A stretch of 64,000 nt of DNA from Agelas oroides (taxonomy: Eukaryota; Porifera; Demospongiae; Agelasida; Agelasidae), in contig OX422186.1 of the NCBI GenBank assembly GCA_949130485.1, positions 2,149,313 through 2,213,312 on the forward strand. The letters run 5' to 3'. Under the pieces are notes generated by a model. The model did no database searches. It had not been told where the DNA came from and worked only from the letters and a program-made list of their open reading frames with translations. The translations under genes and the position numbers were made by a program. Shown in pieces: positions 20,329-31,766 of the stretch (position 1 is the first letter of the stretch; every line of letters begins with the position of its first letter).

Positions 20329-23300
20329 TTATATGACTTTTTGACCAACTTGAAATGATCGCTGCTTAGCATGCTGATCATGATGGGTCACTTGCTCTGC
20401 TTGCTTTGCACATACTCTTCGTTCAGGATCAGGATGGAGAAGGTGGAATCGTGTCCTGATTTCTCGTTGCAGAAACAGTGTACACGGTGCAACATTCGTG
20501 GTTGTGTGCGGTGTAGAGCGATAAGTCATCAGGAAATTTGCTAACCGGTGAGAGACTGAATGTCCATCCTTCTCACTTGCTTTCATGGCTTGCTTGAAGG
20601 TTTGAATGAACCGTTCGGCAGCTCCATTAGAAGAGGGGTGATAAGGTGCGCATCGAATGTGCTTAACACCATTCTGTTTCATAAAAGTTTGGAACTCTTC
20701 TGAAACAAACTGAGGGCCATTATCTGATACAAGTTGTTCAGGAAGACCATAGGCTGCAAATAGATGGCGAAGTGTGGCTATTGTCTTGGATGCAGTGGTA
20801 CTCGACATCTCAAAAACTTCTGGCCACTTTGAATGAGCGTCCACTACCACCAAAAACGACTTGCCCAAGAAGGGTCCCGCAAAGTCCACATGGATGCGTT
20901 GCCATGGTCTCGTGGGCCATACCCATGGGTGAAGAGGAGCTGTAGCAGGTGCATGGCGAACACTCTGGCATACTAAACACGACTTTGACAGGTTCTCAAT
21001 CTCTTTGTCGAGACCTGGCCACCAGAAGTAGCTTCTTGCTGAGCTTTTCATCCGCGAAGCTCCTGGGTGGTCTCGGTGAAGCTCCTGGAGGATCTGACCC
21101 TGTAACTTCTTTGGAATGACTACCCGCATTCCCCACAGCAGGCATCCTCCCTCCACTGTCAGTTCTTGACTTCGCTGACGGAATGGCTTCAAAGCTTCCA
21201 TCCTTTGCTGTGTGCGTGGCCATCCCTGTTTGGTGTAGTGCAGAACCTTACTGAGAATGGGGTCAGTACGGGTGGCAGCTTCCACTTGAGCAGCTGTTAC
21301 TGGGAGTGACTCAATCTGGGAAATGTTGAACACACTTGGCTCAGATGAGGACACAACACTTGCTTCCTTTGAGTCTGACAATGGCAAGCGGGAAAGCCCA
21401 TCAGCATTTGCATGATCAGAGGTTGACTTGAATTGGATTTCATACTGATATGCAGACAGAAGTACAGCCCAACGCTGCAGTCTAGCAGCTGCAAGTGAAG
21501 GTATGCCCTTCTTAGCTCCCAAAATGGCAGTGAGAGGCTTGTGGTCCGTAACAAGTGTAAACTTGCGGCCATACAAGTACTGGTGAAACTTTTTCACGCC
21601 AAAAATGAGTGATAGAGCCTCTTTTTCAAGCTGGGCATAGTTGCGTTCACTGGGAGACAGAGAACGAGAGGCAAAGGCAATTGGGCGTTCAGTGCCATCA
21701 GGCATGGTATGTGAAATGACAGCTCCAATTCCATAGGCAGAAGCATCTCCTGCTAGGGTGAGTGGCAATGCTGGGTCATAATGGACAAGGACTTGTGATG
21801 AGGATAATCCTTCTTTAGCCTCCTGGAATGCCTTGTTGCATGCAGTGGTCCATTTCCACTTCCGATTGTGTTGCAATAGATTGTTCAGTGGCTGTATGAG
21901 AGAGGCTAAGTTTGGGATGAACTTTCCATAATAGTTGAGTAGCCCCAGAAATGATCGTAGTTCTTGTACATTCTTGGGGGCTGGTGCTTGCACAATTGCC
22001 TGTAGCTTGCTGGGCATTGCATGTAGACCTTCAGCATCAATCCGGTGTCCAAGGTATTCCACAGTGGGCATGAGAAATTCACACTTGTCTTTCTTTAACC
22101 GGAATCCGTAGTGCTGCAACTGTTTCAGCACCGATGCTAGATTGCGGAGATGGTCTGCATTGTTCACTCCCGTGACAAGAATGTCGTCAATATAACAAAT
22201 GACATGGGGGATTCCTTGCAGGACAGTGTCCATCAACTTCTGAAAAAGTGCTGGAGCAGAGGCAATCCCGAAAGGCAAGCGATTGTAGCGATACAATCCA
22301 CGGTGTGTATTGACGGTGACGTACTTTGCGGATTCTTCGTCAAGCCTGAGCTGCTGGTAGGCCTGCGAAAGATCTAGTTTGGAAAATGTTTTTCCTCCAG
22401 CTAGCGTTGCAAAGAGAGCCTCTGGTTTTGGTAAGGGGTATTGGTCCACATCAAGGGCTTGGTTTATAGTCACCTTGTAGTCCCCACATATGCGAAACTT
22501 GCCGTCCTTTTTCGGCACCGGCACAATCGGCGCGGCCCATTCGCTGTGTGTCACCTTCCGGATGACTCCGTTGGCTTCTAGACGATCCAACTCTTGCTCG
22601 ATGGCTCCCTTAATAGCAAACGGCACGGTTCGAGGCTTGAAAAATTTCGGACGAGCATCTGATCTCACATGGAGTGTGGCTTGCAGTGAGCGCACGGTCC
22701 CCAACTCATCTTTGAAGATCTCTTCATGTGCGCGTAGAAGTGATTTCAAGCTCCCTTCTTCATCAGCACGGGTTACGGTGCAGATGGAGTTCCAGTCGAG
22801 ACGGATGTGCTTCAACCAGTTCCTGCCTAACAGACTGGGCCCGTCTCCAGCGACGACGACAATGGGCAGGTGTTCACACTGCTGCTTGTACGCGACCTGC
22901 ACCAACAATTCTCCCATCACTGTCATGCGCTCGTTGGTGTACGTCTTTAGAACTACATCGGCTTTCTTCAGCGTGATGCCAGCGAGATACGTTTTCCACG
23001 TCCGTTCCGAGATGATGGAAAGGGCGGCTCCCGTGTCTACTTCCATCGGCAGTTGCTTTCCGTTAACTTGAACGTCAACAGTGATCGGGCGTGTCGCTGC
23101 TGACTTTGCTCCAATTGTGTAGAGCTGAAATTCGTCGGTGGCACTACCGTCGTCCTCGGTCGTGGCCACATATTTCGTTCCGGGTGATTCTTTGCTTTTT
23201 CGCGATCCAGATCTCTGTGGTTTCTTCTTTCCGCTACGACAAACGGGTGCGATGTGTCCCTTTTTACCACACTTGTGACAGGTAGCATCGGCGAAACGAC

Positions 23301-23946
23301 AACTTCGAGCATCGTGGTTACCTCGTCCACACCTGTAGCATGTGCTTTTTGGAGTGGCGCTATTCTCTCCCCGTGAATTCTTCGGAGGAATGGAGAGTTT
23401 CTTGACGGCGGCTTCGGTACCCTTGAGAGCTTTGCAGTTTTGCTCGGCGGCTTCCATGCCCTGGGATAATTCCATAGCCTTCTTGAAGGTTAAGTCGGCT
23501 TCGGCAAGTAGGCGCTTCTGCGCACCTGTGTTGCGCATTCCACAAACGAGTCGGTCTCGGAGAGCATCATTGAGAGTAGCTCCAAATTCGCAATTCGTAG
23601 ACAGACGTCGTAACTCAGCGACGTATTCGGCAATCGACTCGTCCGCAGCCTGATCGCGGCGATGAAAATGAAATCGTTCTGCGATGAGTAACGGTTTCGG
23701 CTGAAAATGCGACTGGAGAATAGTTGCCAATTCGTCGAAAGACTTCTCGTGTGGCAAGGCGGGTGAGGTCAAATTTCGCAGGAGAGAGTAAATTCTCGGA
23801 CCGATCGCACTTAGCAATACTGGCACTCGCTTGTCTGCGGCGATACTGTTCGCCTCGAAGAAGACATTCGCACGTTCGAGATATGCCTTGATTGGCTCAA
23901 CATCAGGTTGAAATTCCTGTAGTGTTCCGAACATCGCCCGAGCCAT
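20329..23946 (-). CDS. Gypsy Gag-Pol polyprotein (1205 aa, slightly truncated)
   Basis: The start chosen is the ATG at 23946 ('MARAMFG'), 21 bases after the 5' LTR; the frame open upstream runs through the LTR and is not coding. Order: Gag (1-200); two CCHC zinc knuckles (C203-C206-H211-C216 and C223-C226-H231-C236); aspartic protease with D304-T-G; reverse transcriptase (about 430-650) with 'YIDDILVTG' at 585-593; RNase H (about 725-850) with D734; integrase with the zinc-binding H957/H960-type and C990/C993 cluster and a DDE core D1021, D1075, E1111 (35 residues between the last two). All catalytic residues checked are present. The last ~40 residues are lost to a stop. The element copies itself through an RNA intermediate; this copy lacks a complete 3' LTR and is probably immobile. 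Confidence 0.92.
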   Translation of the reverse strand: MARAMFGTLQEFQPDVEPIKAYLERANVFFEANSIAADKRVPVLLSAIGPRIYSLLRNLTSPALPHEKSFDELATILQSHFQPKPLLIAERFHFHRRDQAADESIAEYVAELRRLSTNCEFGATLNDALRDRLVCGMRNTGAQKRLLAEADLTFKKAMELSQGMEAAEQNCKALKGTEAAVKKLSIPPKNSRGENSATPKSTCYRCGRGNHDARSCRFADATCHKCGKKGHIAPVCRSGKKKPQRSGSRKSKESPGTKYVATTEDDGSATDEFQLYTIGAKSAATRPITVDVQVNGKQLPMEVDTGAALSIISERTWKTYLAGITLKKADVVLKTYTNERMTVMGELLVQVAYKQQCEHLPIVVVAGDGPSLLGRNWLKHIRLDWNSICTVTRADEEGSLKSLLRAHEEIFKDELGTVRSLQATLHVRSDARPKFFKPRTVPFAIKGAIEQELDRLEANGVIRKVTHSEWAAPIVPVPKKDGKFRICGDYKVTINQALDVDQYPLPKPEALFATLAGGKTFSKLDLSQAYQQLRLDEESAKYVTVNTHRGLYRYNRLPFGIASAPALFQKLMDTVLQGIPHVICYIDDILVTGVNNADHLRNLASVLKQLQHYGFRLKKDKCEFLMPTVEYLGHRIDAEGLHAMPSKLQAIVQAPAPKNVQELRSFLGLLNYYGKFIPNLASLIQPLNNLLQHNRKWKWTTACNKAFQEAKEGLSSSQVLVHYDPALPLTLAGDASAYGIGAVISHTMPDGTERPIAFASRSLSPSERNYAQLEKEALSLIFGVKKFHQYLYGRKFTLVTDHKPLTAILGAKKGIPSLAAARLQRWAVLLSAYQYEIQFKSTSDHANADGLSRLPLSDSKEASVVSSSEPSVFNISQIESLPVTAAQVEAATRTDPILSKVLHYTKQGWPRTQQRMEALKPFRQRSQELTVEGGCLLWGMRVVIPKKLQGQILQELHRDHPGASRMKSSARSYFWWPGLDKEIENLSKSCLVCQSVRHAPATAPLHPWVWPTRPWQRIHVDFAGPFLGKSFLVVVDAHSKWPEVFEMSSTTASKTIATLRHLFAAYGLPEQLVSDNGPQFVSEEFQTFMKQNGVKHIRCAPYHPSSNGAAERFIQTFKQAMKASEKDGHSVSHRLANFLMTYRSTPHTTTNVAPCTLFLQREIRTRFHLLHPDPERRVCAKQAEQVTHHDQHAKQRSFQVGQKVI

Positions 23947-23967
23947 GATCCCGACCTCGTCGCCAGT

Positions 23968-24212
23968 TGTGATAACTTCGGGTTCGTAAATAACTGTATT
24001 ATTAAAACTCTCAACTCTATATCTCTCTCTATACAACAGCACAAATACAATGTTTATATACACAAAGACTCTAAGATTAAATATTACACATAAGGGTGAG
24101 AATACATAACACAACAACACTTCACAGTTCTAATAACTAGCACATTAGGATAAGGAAAGTGTACATAACTGAAAACGTGATAACTAGTGCTAATAATTGT
24201 CACTATACTACA
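23968..24212 (-). repeat. 5' LTR of the gypsy element
   Basis: Starts TG and ends CA, with a TATA-like 'TGTATATAAACA' in its second half (about 24050-24061). 'TGGCGACGAGG' two bases beyond its end is a likely primer-binding region. Confidence 0.85.
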
Positions 24213-24217
24213 GTATT

Positions 24218-24873
24218 AGCCTTCATCCATTCTTGAGGTGCTTGGATGAAGAACAAGCCCACTATAAACCCTTCAGTCACTGTCAATATCATGCAGGTGT
24301 AAGCTTTGAAGATGGAAACACATATCACTGATGTTTTCACAAGGGGAAACTCCTGACCCTAGTGATATCTGTTTGGGGAACAGATATCACTAGGGAAATG
24401 TGTTTTGGGGCACACATTTCCTGGGGGAACACATATCACTGCAACACCTCTACTAATCAAAATAGCTGACAAAAATAATAACTAATTCTGACACGTATTA
24501 ACATATAATGTATTTCATGCATTAACACCTAACATCAGTCACAGTCCGTCACACACACCCAGATGATCGCCGCATGATCTGACGTGCTAGCCTTCCGTAA
24601 CGCCACAATTATGCAACTGAAGTGTTAATGTCATGATATATGAATGTCATTTCCTTACCGCAGGCCGCTACAAATATAAAGAGGAGTGCTCAAACAGTTC
24701 TCCATCACAACTCGTCCTGGGGAAAAACAACTTGCAGCGGACTAAATTGTACTTCTTCATCACCTTCGCAACAACTTGGTGTCAGGTAATTTCTTTGTGT
24801 GTGTGACGATCTAACTACCGCTTTTTGTTGCTGTGTGTTTTGTTGCTTTTTTGTCTTCTCTTTTTTTTAGTGT
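24218..24873. other. Gene-free stretch with short hairpin repeats
   Basis: 24355-24440 contains mirrored 'agtgatatctgtttgggga' and 'acagatatcactaggga' words, shared with 18930-19050. No gene recognised. Confidence 0.4.
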
Positions 24874-24976
<103 letters not shown>

Positions 24977-25125
24977 TGTTGTTTCTTTGTTTTTGTTTCT
25001 TTGTTTGCAAGATTGTTTCACGTTTACAAAAGCGGCGGAGTGTGTGTGCGGTCGGTCGGTTATTAGAACAAGCCGCAGCGGGCTGAACGACGGATTTTCT
25101 CCCAATGCTGTCTTAAGTCCTTGCG

Positions 25126-25690
25126 CAGCCCCGTAAGATGGGGAGTTCGAAGGGTTTGCTCGAACCCCCCTCTTGCATGGTCTCGAAAGATTTTTTTTTT
25201 TTTATGCACCGCCTACCTACACATATATATAGGTACGTATAAATCGGCGTTTCAGATGCTCGAGAGATCAATTTTGTTTCTAGCAACTCACCGCCAACGA
25301 TGAAGCGCAGCACCAGGCTGGACCAACTGAAAAACCACTTATAATATGGTAGTCTAGTCACCTTGCTGCCTTTTAAGCACAGCTTACATATATTTTGTAC
25401 GATGCTCTTTCTTCGGAACATAAATTCTCTGCATACTGTTTCTTCATCTCTGTCACGCGTCAACAATTAACGTTCTCTCATGGGTGTAACTGGAAATTTG
25501 ATGTCAGTTGGCTTAGCAAATTCCCATATTGGTACATGCAGTGGATAGATACAGCCAAAATCTAGATGCGCGCATATAGTCTACACGGCGGAGTACTCTG
25601 TGGGTCATGTACTCAGCTTCTGTTTCAAAAAGACCTCAGAAGCAATCTCACGTTTAAAAGTTTTCTGGGGGGTTCGCATACATTATAGCG
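25126..25690 (+). repeat. F5-family MITE, diverged copy lacking a clear right end
   Basis: It starts 'cagccccgtaagatggggag', then 'gttcgaagggtttgctcgaa' and 'gcttctgtttcaaaaagacctcagaagcaatctca', matching the order of 7629-8407. The terminal 'ctacgggcctg' was not found, so the right end is lost. Confidence 0.65.
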
Positions 25691-27113
25691 AGGTGTTGCA
25701 GCTTTCGCTTAGCGGCAAAATGGCACGATGTAGTACATAACTTCACTATCGCTGTCTTTTCGCATCACTCTGCTTGCCTCTTTGCCTTCGCTTCCTTTGT
25801 TACAAGGCGTTGACTATACGCTCTGCTGCCCCCTCAGACTCCGCCACTTCCTCGAGCTTTTGTTTTCGCTCCACTCTGTCTAGCTCTCCCAATGCTGCAG
25901 CGGCGTTGGGGACGAATTGCCGTGAAGGATATTAGTTCGTAATTGTGTGAGCCACACCCCGCCAACTGCATGAGAACAGACACTGCAAGATTAGCAGCCC
26001 CGCTTTAGTGTACTCAACAACAAGCTAGACTGTCTACTAATTCATTCTAATTGGTGTTTCTTTCCACTGCATCAACTACACCATGACCCCATGACACTAG
26101 GACTAAGCTGCTAGTTATAGTCAGGCAAATTAGGGGCTTTGATATGTGTTCATAATTACTTGTGTATGACAGGTATCAAGTTTGACCCTGACGACTAGCA
26201 GAGTGAAGCAAGAGGAAGAGCATAAACCGTATAGGCGGATAATTCACTTTTCCTTCATATTGCTTCCACGAAGAGTTGCGGTAACTTTTTAACTACTAGT
26301 TATACTGGGCCGTCACCAGCCTCATTCCCAGAGAGTGAGCCTGGGAAGTTGGAACAAGGCAAATTACATGGAAGGGTACAGCTTGCTGTATAGTCGTGTA
26401 TGGACAAGGAAGCTAAGGGAGAGTCTTGGTGACAGACAAGCCCAGTTCAAGTTGAATGGTCATCGAGTTTTAGAGGTACAGTTTTTGGTGGGTAGGCTGC
26501 CCTCCCCAGCAAGCAACAATAAGCTGAAACAGGCCTGAAAACAATTAAGAGTAGGAACACAGTGTTTGGCCTCAGAGAGGAGCTTAGCAGTGGCGGATCT
26601 AGGATTTTGAAAAGGGGGTTCCAGTGTGCACTTGATCGAAGCGTAATATAAAGCGCGCAAAGCGCACCCGCTATAGGGGAGTCTGGGGGCATGCAAAATT
26701 TTTGATTTCAGACCTTCTGAGATCGTTTCTGGTGCCGTTTTGGGGTGAAATAGCAAGAGTTGGACGACCTACTGCCAAATCTAGTCATTGTGTTTGAAGC
26801 CTTTTAAACGCTCGCAGAATTTAAAGGAGTGGCTCCTTTCGCTCCGCAGAGGCTGCAAGGCAGCCGTGAGGCGCGGGAAAAAAAAATTTTTTTAGCTAGC
26901 TACTGTACTCGTTCAGTCGATGCTCTGAGAGATACAAATACTAAGCTTAACAGTGTGTAATCGGATCCTTAGCTATTTGTTATGATATTCGACTATGGTA
27001 CAAAAATCTACATAAAGTAAATTAGATCTGAGATTTCCTACCTGTTTTACAAGCACTTTGTAAGCAGACTCTCTCATAGGTTGCAACATACGGAACCTTT
27101 TCCCCAATAGTCA
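25691..27113. other. Gene-free stretch with one transposon end
   Basis: At 26588 'cagtggcggatctaggattt' is a hAT-type end followed by 'gggggcatgc'. It is seen again as right ends at 44839 and 48781. Its own right end is not found. Nothing else is recognised. Confidence 0.45.
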
Positions 27114-27480
27114 TTGAAAGCCTTCATAGTTATCGCATGCATCAAGCATCATGCAGCAATACAGGTCTGGCTTGGTAAGCAATGGCAGATTGAATATGCT
27201 TACTACATAGTAGCTATAAGTGCCATATACAGCTTTTACATTGTTGGTAGCTACCAGTTTACATTTCATATGAAGAACGATCTTTGTCATTGCTGTAGCA
27301 CTGCAGTTATGACTTGATAGCTATGTAGCTAGCTTGGGTTGCCAGCTAGCTGCTGTCATAAAAAATTATGCTCTGCTGCAGTCAGGATCATATAGGTCAT
27401 AGCTACTTGCCCCAGCTCAAACATGTGAGCACATCTGTAGGCAACAAATATTATCACTGGTAAATGTTCATTTTCTGCAG

Positions 27481-28218
27481 ATGTCAGCACAAATTTGGAT
27501 TCAAACTGCACTTTTGGGGCTTCTCATAGTGCACAGTGTCGCTTCCCAAACATGCTCCACACCATTCAATGCCGTGTTTGCTGGAGTAACCGACGTCACA
27601 CTTCCTGATTCTGTACTCGTGCTTGCAGATCCCCAGATGTCATTCTACAGCGACATTGTGGGTTTCACAGACCAACAAACAGAACAAGTAATGCAGAACG
27701 CACTCGAACACTTCAACACTCAATTTGGTCTTGATTTCTCAAACATTCAGCCAGACAATAACAATGTGCGATTTTTCGAAAATGCAAACTTTGGACCTGG
27801 CAGGTTTCCCGTAAACGAAACAGTAATTAACAATCGTTGGTTAGTGAGTGGAAATCAACGGTCTAGATGCTACACAATGAACCTTGGATACTTTTCAGTG
27901 AATTTCAATGGCACACAAACACTGTATGGGAGGTATGGTGGTCAACAAGGAATATCAGTCACTCTAGGGGACTTACTGGTATACGGCCATGTTGTCATCT
28001 CTGGTCCATGTTCTCAGGAACCGTTACTATTCCAAATTCAGACAGACATTCCATCTCGCCGAACACCCGTTGAGGCATGGCTTGTTCAGGAGCTTCGTGC
28101 ATACCACCGCCAGCTTGGACAAGGTCGTATGCAATTTGTTTTCAAGAGCACAGCTGTTCCTGGAGCTGCTGTGCCAACAACAGCACAGAGTGACACCGTG
28201 GTGGTTTCCTTTCCTTGA
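27481..28218 (+). CDS. Secreted protein of unrecognised family (paralogue B, 245 aa)
   Basis: The ATG at 27481 directly follows a splice-acceptor-like 'ttttctgcag', so a 5' leader intron probably ends exactly at the start codon. A signal peptide is clear ('ALLGLLIVHSVASQT'). The mature chain has the same block order as the protein at 13350-14108: a 'FNTQFGLDF' block, 'NRWLVSGNQRSRC', 'FNGTQTLYGRYGG' and 'ISVTLGDLLVYG'. The two genes are on the same strand 13 kb apart, both with one coding exon and a likely leader intron, so they are a dispersed duplicate pair. The two sequences have diverged a lot outside these blocks. I cannot name the family. The conserved Cys in NRW-x(8)-RC and another in 'ISGPCSQEP' (matching 'INACPQQP') may form a disulphide. 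Confidence 0.88.
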   Translation: MSAQIWIQTALLGLLIVHSVASQTCSTPFNAVFAGVTDVTLPDSVLVLADPQMSFYSDIVGFTDQQTEQVMQNALEHFNTQFGLDFSNIQPDNNNVRFFENANFGPGRFPVNETVINNRWLVSGNQRSRCYTMNLGYFSVNFNGTQTLYGRYGGQQGISVTLGDLLVYGHVVISGPCSQEPLLFQIQTDIPSRRTPVEAWLVQELRAYHRQLGQGRMQFVFKSTAVPGAAVPTTAQSDTVVVSFP

Positions 28219-30705
28219 ATTTGATGCGCTGTAATAAGTATATACAGGCAGACTGTGTATATAGCTACATACCAAGTTACCAAAATTGTAGTATTGCCTT
28301 TTAGTAGTCATATTGTAGAATTTAATTTTGGGTGTAATTACATGTAACTGTATTTTGGTATGCATGCATGTACCGGGTAACTGAATATCTATTACAGAAT
28401 GGATCAGAACCCCTTGATATTATCATTAGAGAATTGCATCTAAAACATTGTCGGGGCTGGTGGTTATCTAGTTGGGCACCTCAAGCCAGGTATCCTGGGT
28501 TTAATTCCCTGCGACTTCCAGCTTTTCACTTACTCGATTTTCACCTCAAAACATTTAAATATCTATGCATGTGAACAGTTGACAAGACTGACCTACACAG
28601 AATTATCTAAGATGTAAGGTAGTTGACACAGCCAACCCTTTTCTGCCTAGTGATCCTGATGTTCTGCAAGTAGGGTGACTGGATACATGTACTAATGTGG
28701 TCCGGCATTGCTAGCACTTCACTTGCAGGCAGAAGGGATAGACCATGACTGAGTAAACAGAAGCAGCTCCATGCAAGTTGTGGGTGCTACTAAGCACACA
28801 CATTATATAATACTGAAATTGCAGCAGCCATGTCTAGTTGACAACACGAGTTCCAGCACATGATCAGCAAAGTATAATTACCTGCAGCTGTACTTCAAAC
28901 TTTTCTATCCAGGGAAGAGGCACTGGATTTATATATATTACCAGCATAAATTTTACAGCGAGTTTTGCACCTCAATTGCTTTCAAGCTCCTCTGCTTTCC
29001 TTCTTTCTCCTTCTCCTTCTCCTTCCCTTCTTTTTTCTTCTTGCTCTTCCTCTTTCGTCCTCCTTCTCCTTCCTTTTATCTTCCTCCTTTTTGTCACCCC
29101 CAGGCTCCTCCACTTTTCTTTCCCTTCTCTTTTCTTCCTCCTCCTACTTCCTCTTACTCTTCCTGCACCTTTGATGATGCCAATCCTCCAAAAGATAAAT
29201 TCCTTCAACAAAATATCACAATCAGAACGTGCTGATGGATGTATGTGCAGTCATTAAATGATTGAAGGCTAAATGTATCCGCACTGATTCCGCAGGTTCT
29301 TCTGCGTACAATCATCAAACCATGAAAATTTGGGGTAGCTAACCTTGTATCATTTATTTCTCATGTGACATGACATGAATGGCAAATGATGAGGACATTT
29401 TACTGTCATTGCTTGGTGTGTATGACAGATACATTACACCTTTCTATCCTTGCATACTGTTCTTAGCCGCAGTATGTCACACACTTTTGTGTTACTTCCT
29501 ATTTTGCATTAATATTGAGGGGTCAGCATTGCCATTCTAGGTACAAGGCTACACTGGTAAATTCCATGCATTGATTCACTTTTAGGCATCTTTTATTCTT
29601 CAAATTGTGTTAACAGCTGCAAAAGCCAAGGACACTCACTCTATTATCTATGCCTATACTCTGCCAACCGTCCCGGAATTTCCAGGATTGTCCCAGATAT
29701 TGCTTTGTAGTCCCGGTGTCCCAGGAGCAGTTAGCCCTTGTATTATCCCAGAATTTTGCATGAATGAGATCGGGACCAGTAGCTAAGAAGGCCATGCATT
29801 CGTGCAAATGGCATAATGGGAGAGCTATGGCACGAAGGAAAGCAGGAAAGGTGCCTATAGTATGTCCACTGTAGTGTATGTACCAGAAAGACACACTCAA
29901 TGAATCACTGAGTGAGTCTTCTGGAAGTGGTGATGACTGTGGATTGATTCGCCATCCTATAAGCAAGTTTACAAATTATGTTTCATGCTCTCAACATGAC
30001 GATTGACGTCATGAATGCCTCCACTAGCATTTGTGCTGTGACTGCATGTCCTGCAATATGAATGAAAATCATGAATGTTGTCCTGCATTAGTCTTCTGAT
30101 TGGTTGGCAAGTATGCTTACCATGTGAATGACATGCATGAGGTGGAGGGGCCAATTGAAAATATGTATGCAGATAACTTCCAGGCAAATGTTTTTTTCAC
30201 CAGTCTAGCTGAGAACTCCCAAACATTTAAAGTCATTAGCAGTGGAGCACTCAGTGATGAAGTCTAGTATGGTATTCAAATGTGAACCCCACCCCCTACC
30301 ACAACCACCTCACATTAACCTGACACCAGTAAGGGTAATTTCCATACCTGGTTCATTTTGTACTGCTCTTCTATTTTTTTTATATCACTGTGCTTGCAAA
30401 CTGAAGAATACAAAATAGGGGAGGCCATAGAAAGAGGCTGTAGTCTTGATTGCTTCCTGTTTGTCAAATGTCAAGGTGAAGGGGATTACCAGCTTCAACA
30501 AGGTAAAATCTTCACCAACGGGGCATGGGTCTGGTTGTTCATGTCATGTAGAGCACTCCTTCCTTGAGTTGACCCACTTAAATATTCCTCTCCCCTCCTC
30601 TCTGCAAATTGAACTAGTCTACGTGTGTGTTGTGTGTGTGTATGTGTGTGTACATATGTGTTTACGTGCATGTGTGTGTGTGTTGTGTGTGTGTGTGTGT
30701 GCGTG

Positions 30706-30794
<89 letters not shown>

Positions 30795-30804
30795 CGTGTG
30801 TGTG

Positions 30805-30835
<31 letters not shown>

Positions 30836-30836
30836 A

Positions 30837-30893
<57 letters not shown>

Positions 30894-31495
30894 GAATGTG
30901 TGTAAAACTCTGCCTGCAATGTGCATGTGCAGGGGTTGAATAGAATAACTAGTAACTTTTGAAATATGTGACAGAAAAGCAATTAGCTAGCTAGGCAAAT
31001 TCAGCAATCTTAATTCTGTTTCTGCTACACCAGATAAAATATAAATGATCACTTCTTAGCTGCTTTGACCATGAGTCTTGTGGGCTCTATTGCTACTAAC
31101 TCTCATGTGGACACACACACACACACACATTGCTAAATAAAGTACATACATAGCACAAAATGCGTCCACTCAAACCTGAGAGATAGAGGGACACCATGTT
31201 TTGTGGCTACATTCCCAACCTGTGTACAGCAAACATGTGTCATACAACACTGATAAGACATTGTCATTACATGGAGATAGAGGGACACCTGATGTAGATG
31301 GATGCCTGGTATTGTGGCTATATTTCCTCACCTGAGCATCCTGGTGTACAGCAAAACATGTGTTGATTGGTTGAATCCCATGACAGACAATGCCCAGTGA
31401 CTGCAAACACTGCTAACACAGCAAACACTGCAAACACCACACACACAGCAAACACTGCAGACATGGCGTTAACACTGGTCTAACAACTCTTCATA
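28219..31495. other. Gene-free stretch with low-complexity DNA
   Basis: It holds a pyrimidine-rich tract (28976-29170, TTC/TCC words), a weak tRNA-like stretch at about 28446-28515 (A-box-like 'tatctagttggg', B-box-like 'gggtttaattccc'), the large (GT)n array at 30622-30893, and a short (AC)n run near 31107-31130. No gene recognised. Confidence 0.5.
30622..30893 (+). repeat. Interrupted (GT)n microsatellite (about 270 bp)
   Basis: GT units with scattered 'gcgtgcgtgcgt' interruptions. The open frames on both strands here are repeat artefacts. Confidence 0.97.
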
Positions 31496-31766
31496 ATGTA
31501 CTTTCCCAGTGTTACAATTTGTTTTGCAGCCTTATTATTCACTAGTGCAGTCCAGGTAAGCTATCACTCAACTGAACTTCAGAGCAACTGAGACAATTTC
31601 TGTTTAACAGACTATATTTAATAGCGACAAGAAAGGTGATCGGTTCCAACTTATCTTGGCTCATGCTTCCTTTTTGGAAAGTGCCTTCTTGCTCATACCC
31701 TGGCCCTCAGGCTGTTTGGAACTCACTCAAAGGTGTGTTTTTTTTGCATTGCAAATAATTTACTGA
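31496..31766 (+). CDS. Possible small secreted protein, two exons
   Basis: Exon 1 (31496-31555) encodes 20 residues with a signal-peptide look ('MYFPSVTICFAALLFTSAVQ') and ends in CAG followed by GTAAGC. Exon 2 starts after 'tgtttaacag' at 31611 in phase 0 ('TIFNSDKKGDRFQLILAHAS') and either stops near 31766 or is spliced again at 'caaag|gtgtgt' (31731). The combination of ATG, hydrophobic leader, good donor and in-phase acceptor is suggestive. Nothing in the mature part is recognised and more exons could follow. It may be chance. Confidence 0.35.

Larger units (their letters stand above)
20160..24212 (-). mobile_element. Ty3/gypsy LTR retrotransposon with deleted 3' LTR
   Basis: The minus-strand element has a 245-bp 5' LTR (24212-23968, starting TGTAGTATAG and ending TTATCACA), a nearly full polyprotein, and only the last 42 bp of the 3' LTR (20160-20201, identical to the 5' LTR end). 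'AATAC' flanks both outer ends (minus-strand reading; 20155-20159 and 24213-24217), the expected 5-bp duplication. A deletion therefore removed most of the 3' LTR after insertion or during reverse transcription. Confidence 0.92.

Noticed and set aside
21297..23653. Several frames opposite or out of phase with the gypsy polyprotein
   Set aside because: Shadows of the polyprotein, which carries all retroelement motifs in one frame.
28838..29257. 139-codon plus-strand frame
   Set aside because: Serine/leucine/phenylalanine run from a pyrimidine-rich tract.
30446..30982. Val-Cys and Thr-His rich frames (also at 24815-25136 and 44665-45232)
   Set aside because: Pure products of (GT)n/(CA)n arrays.
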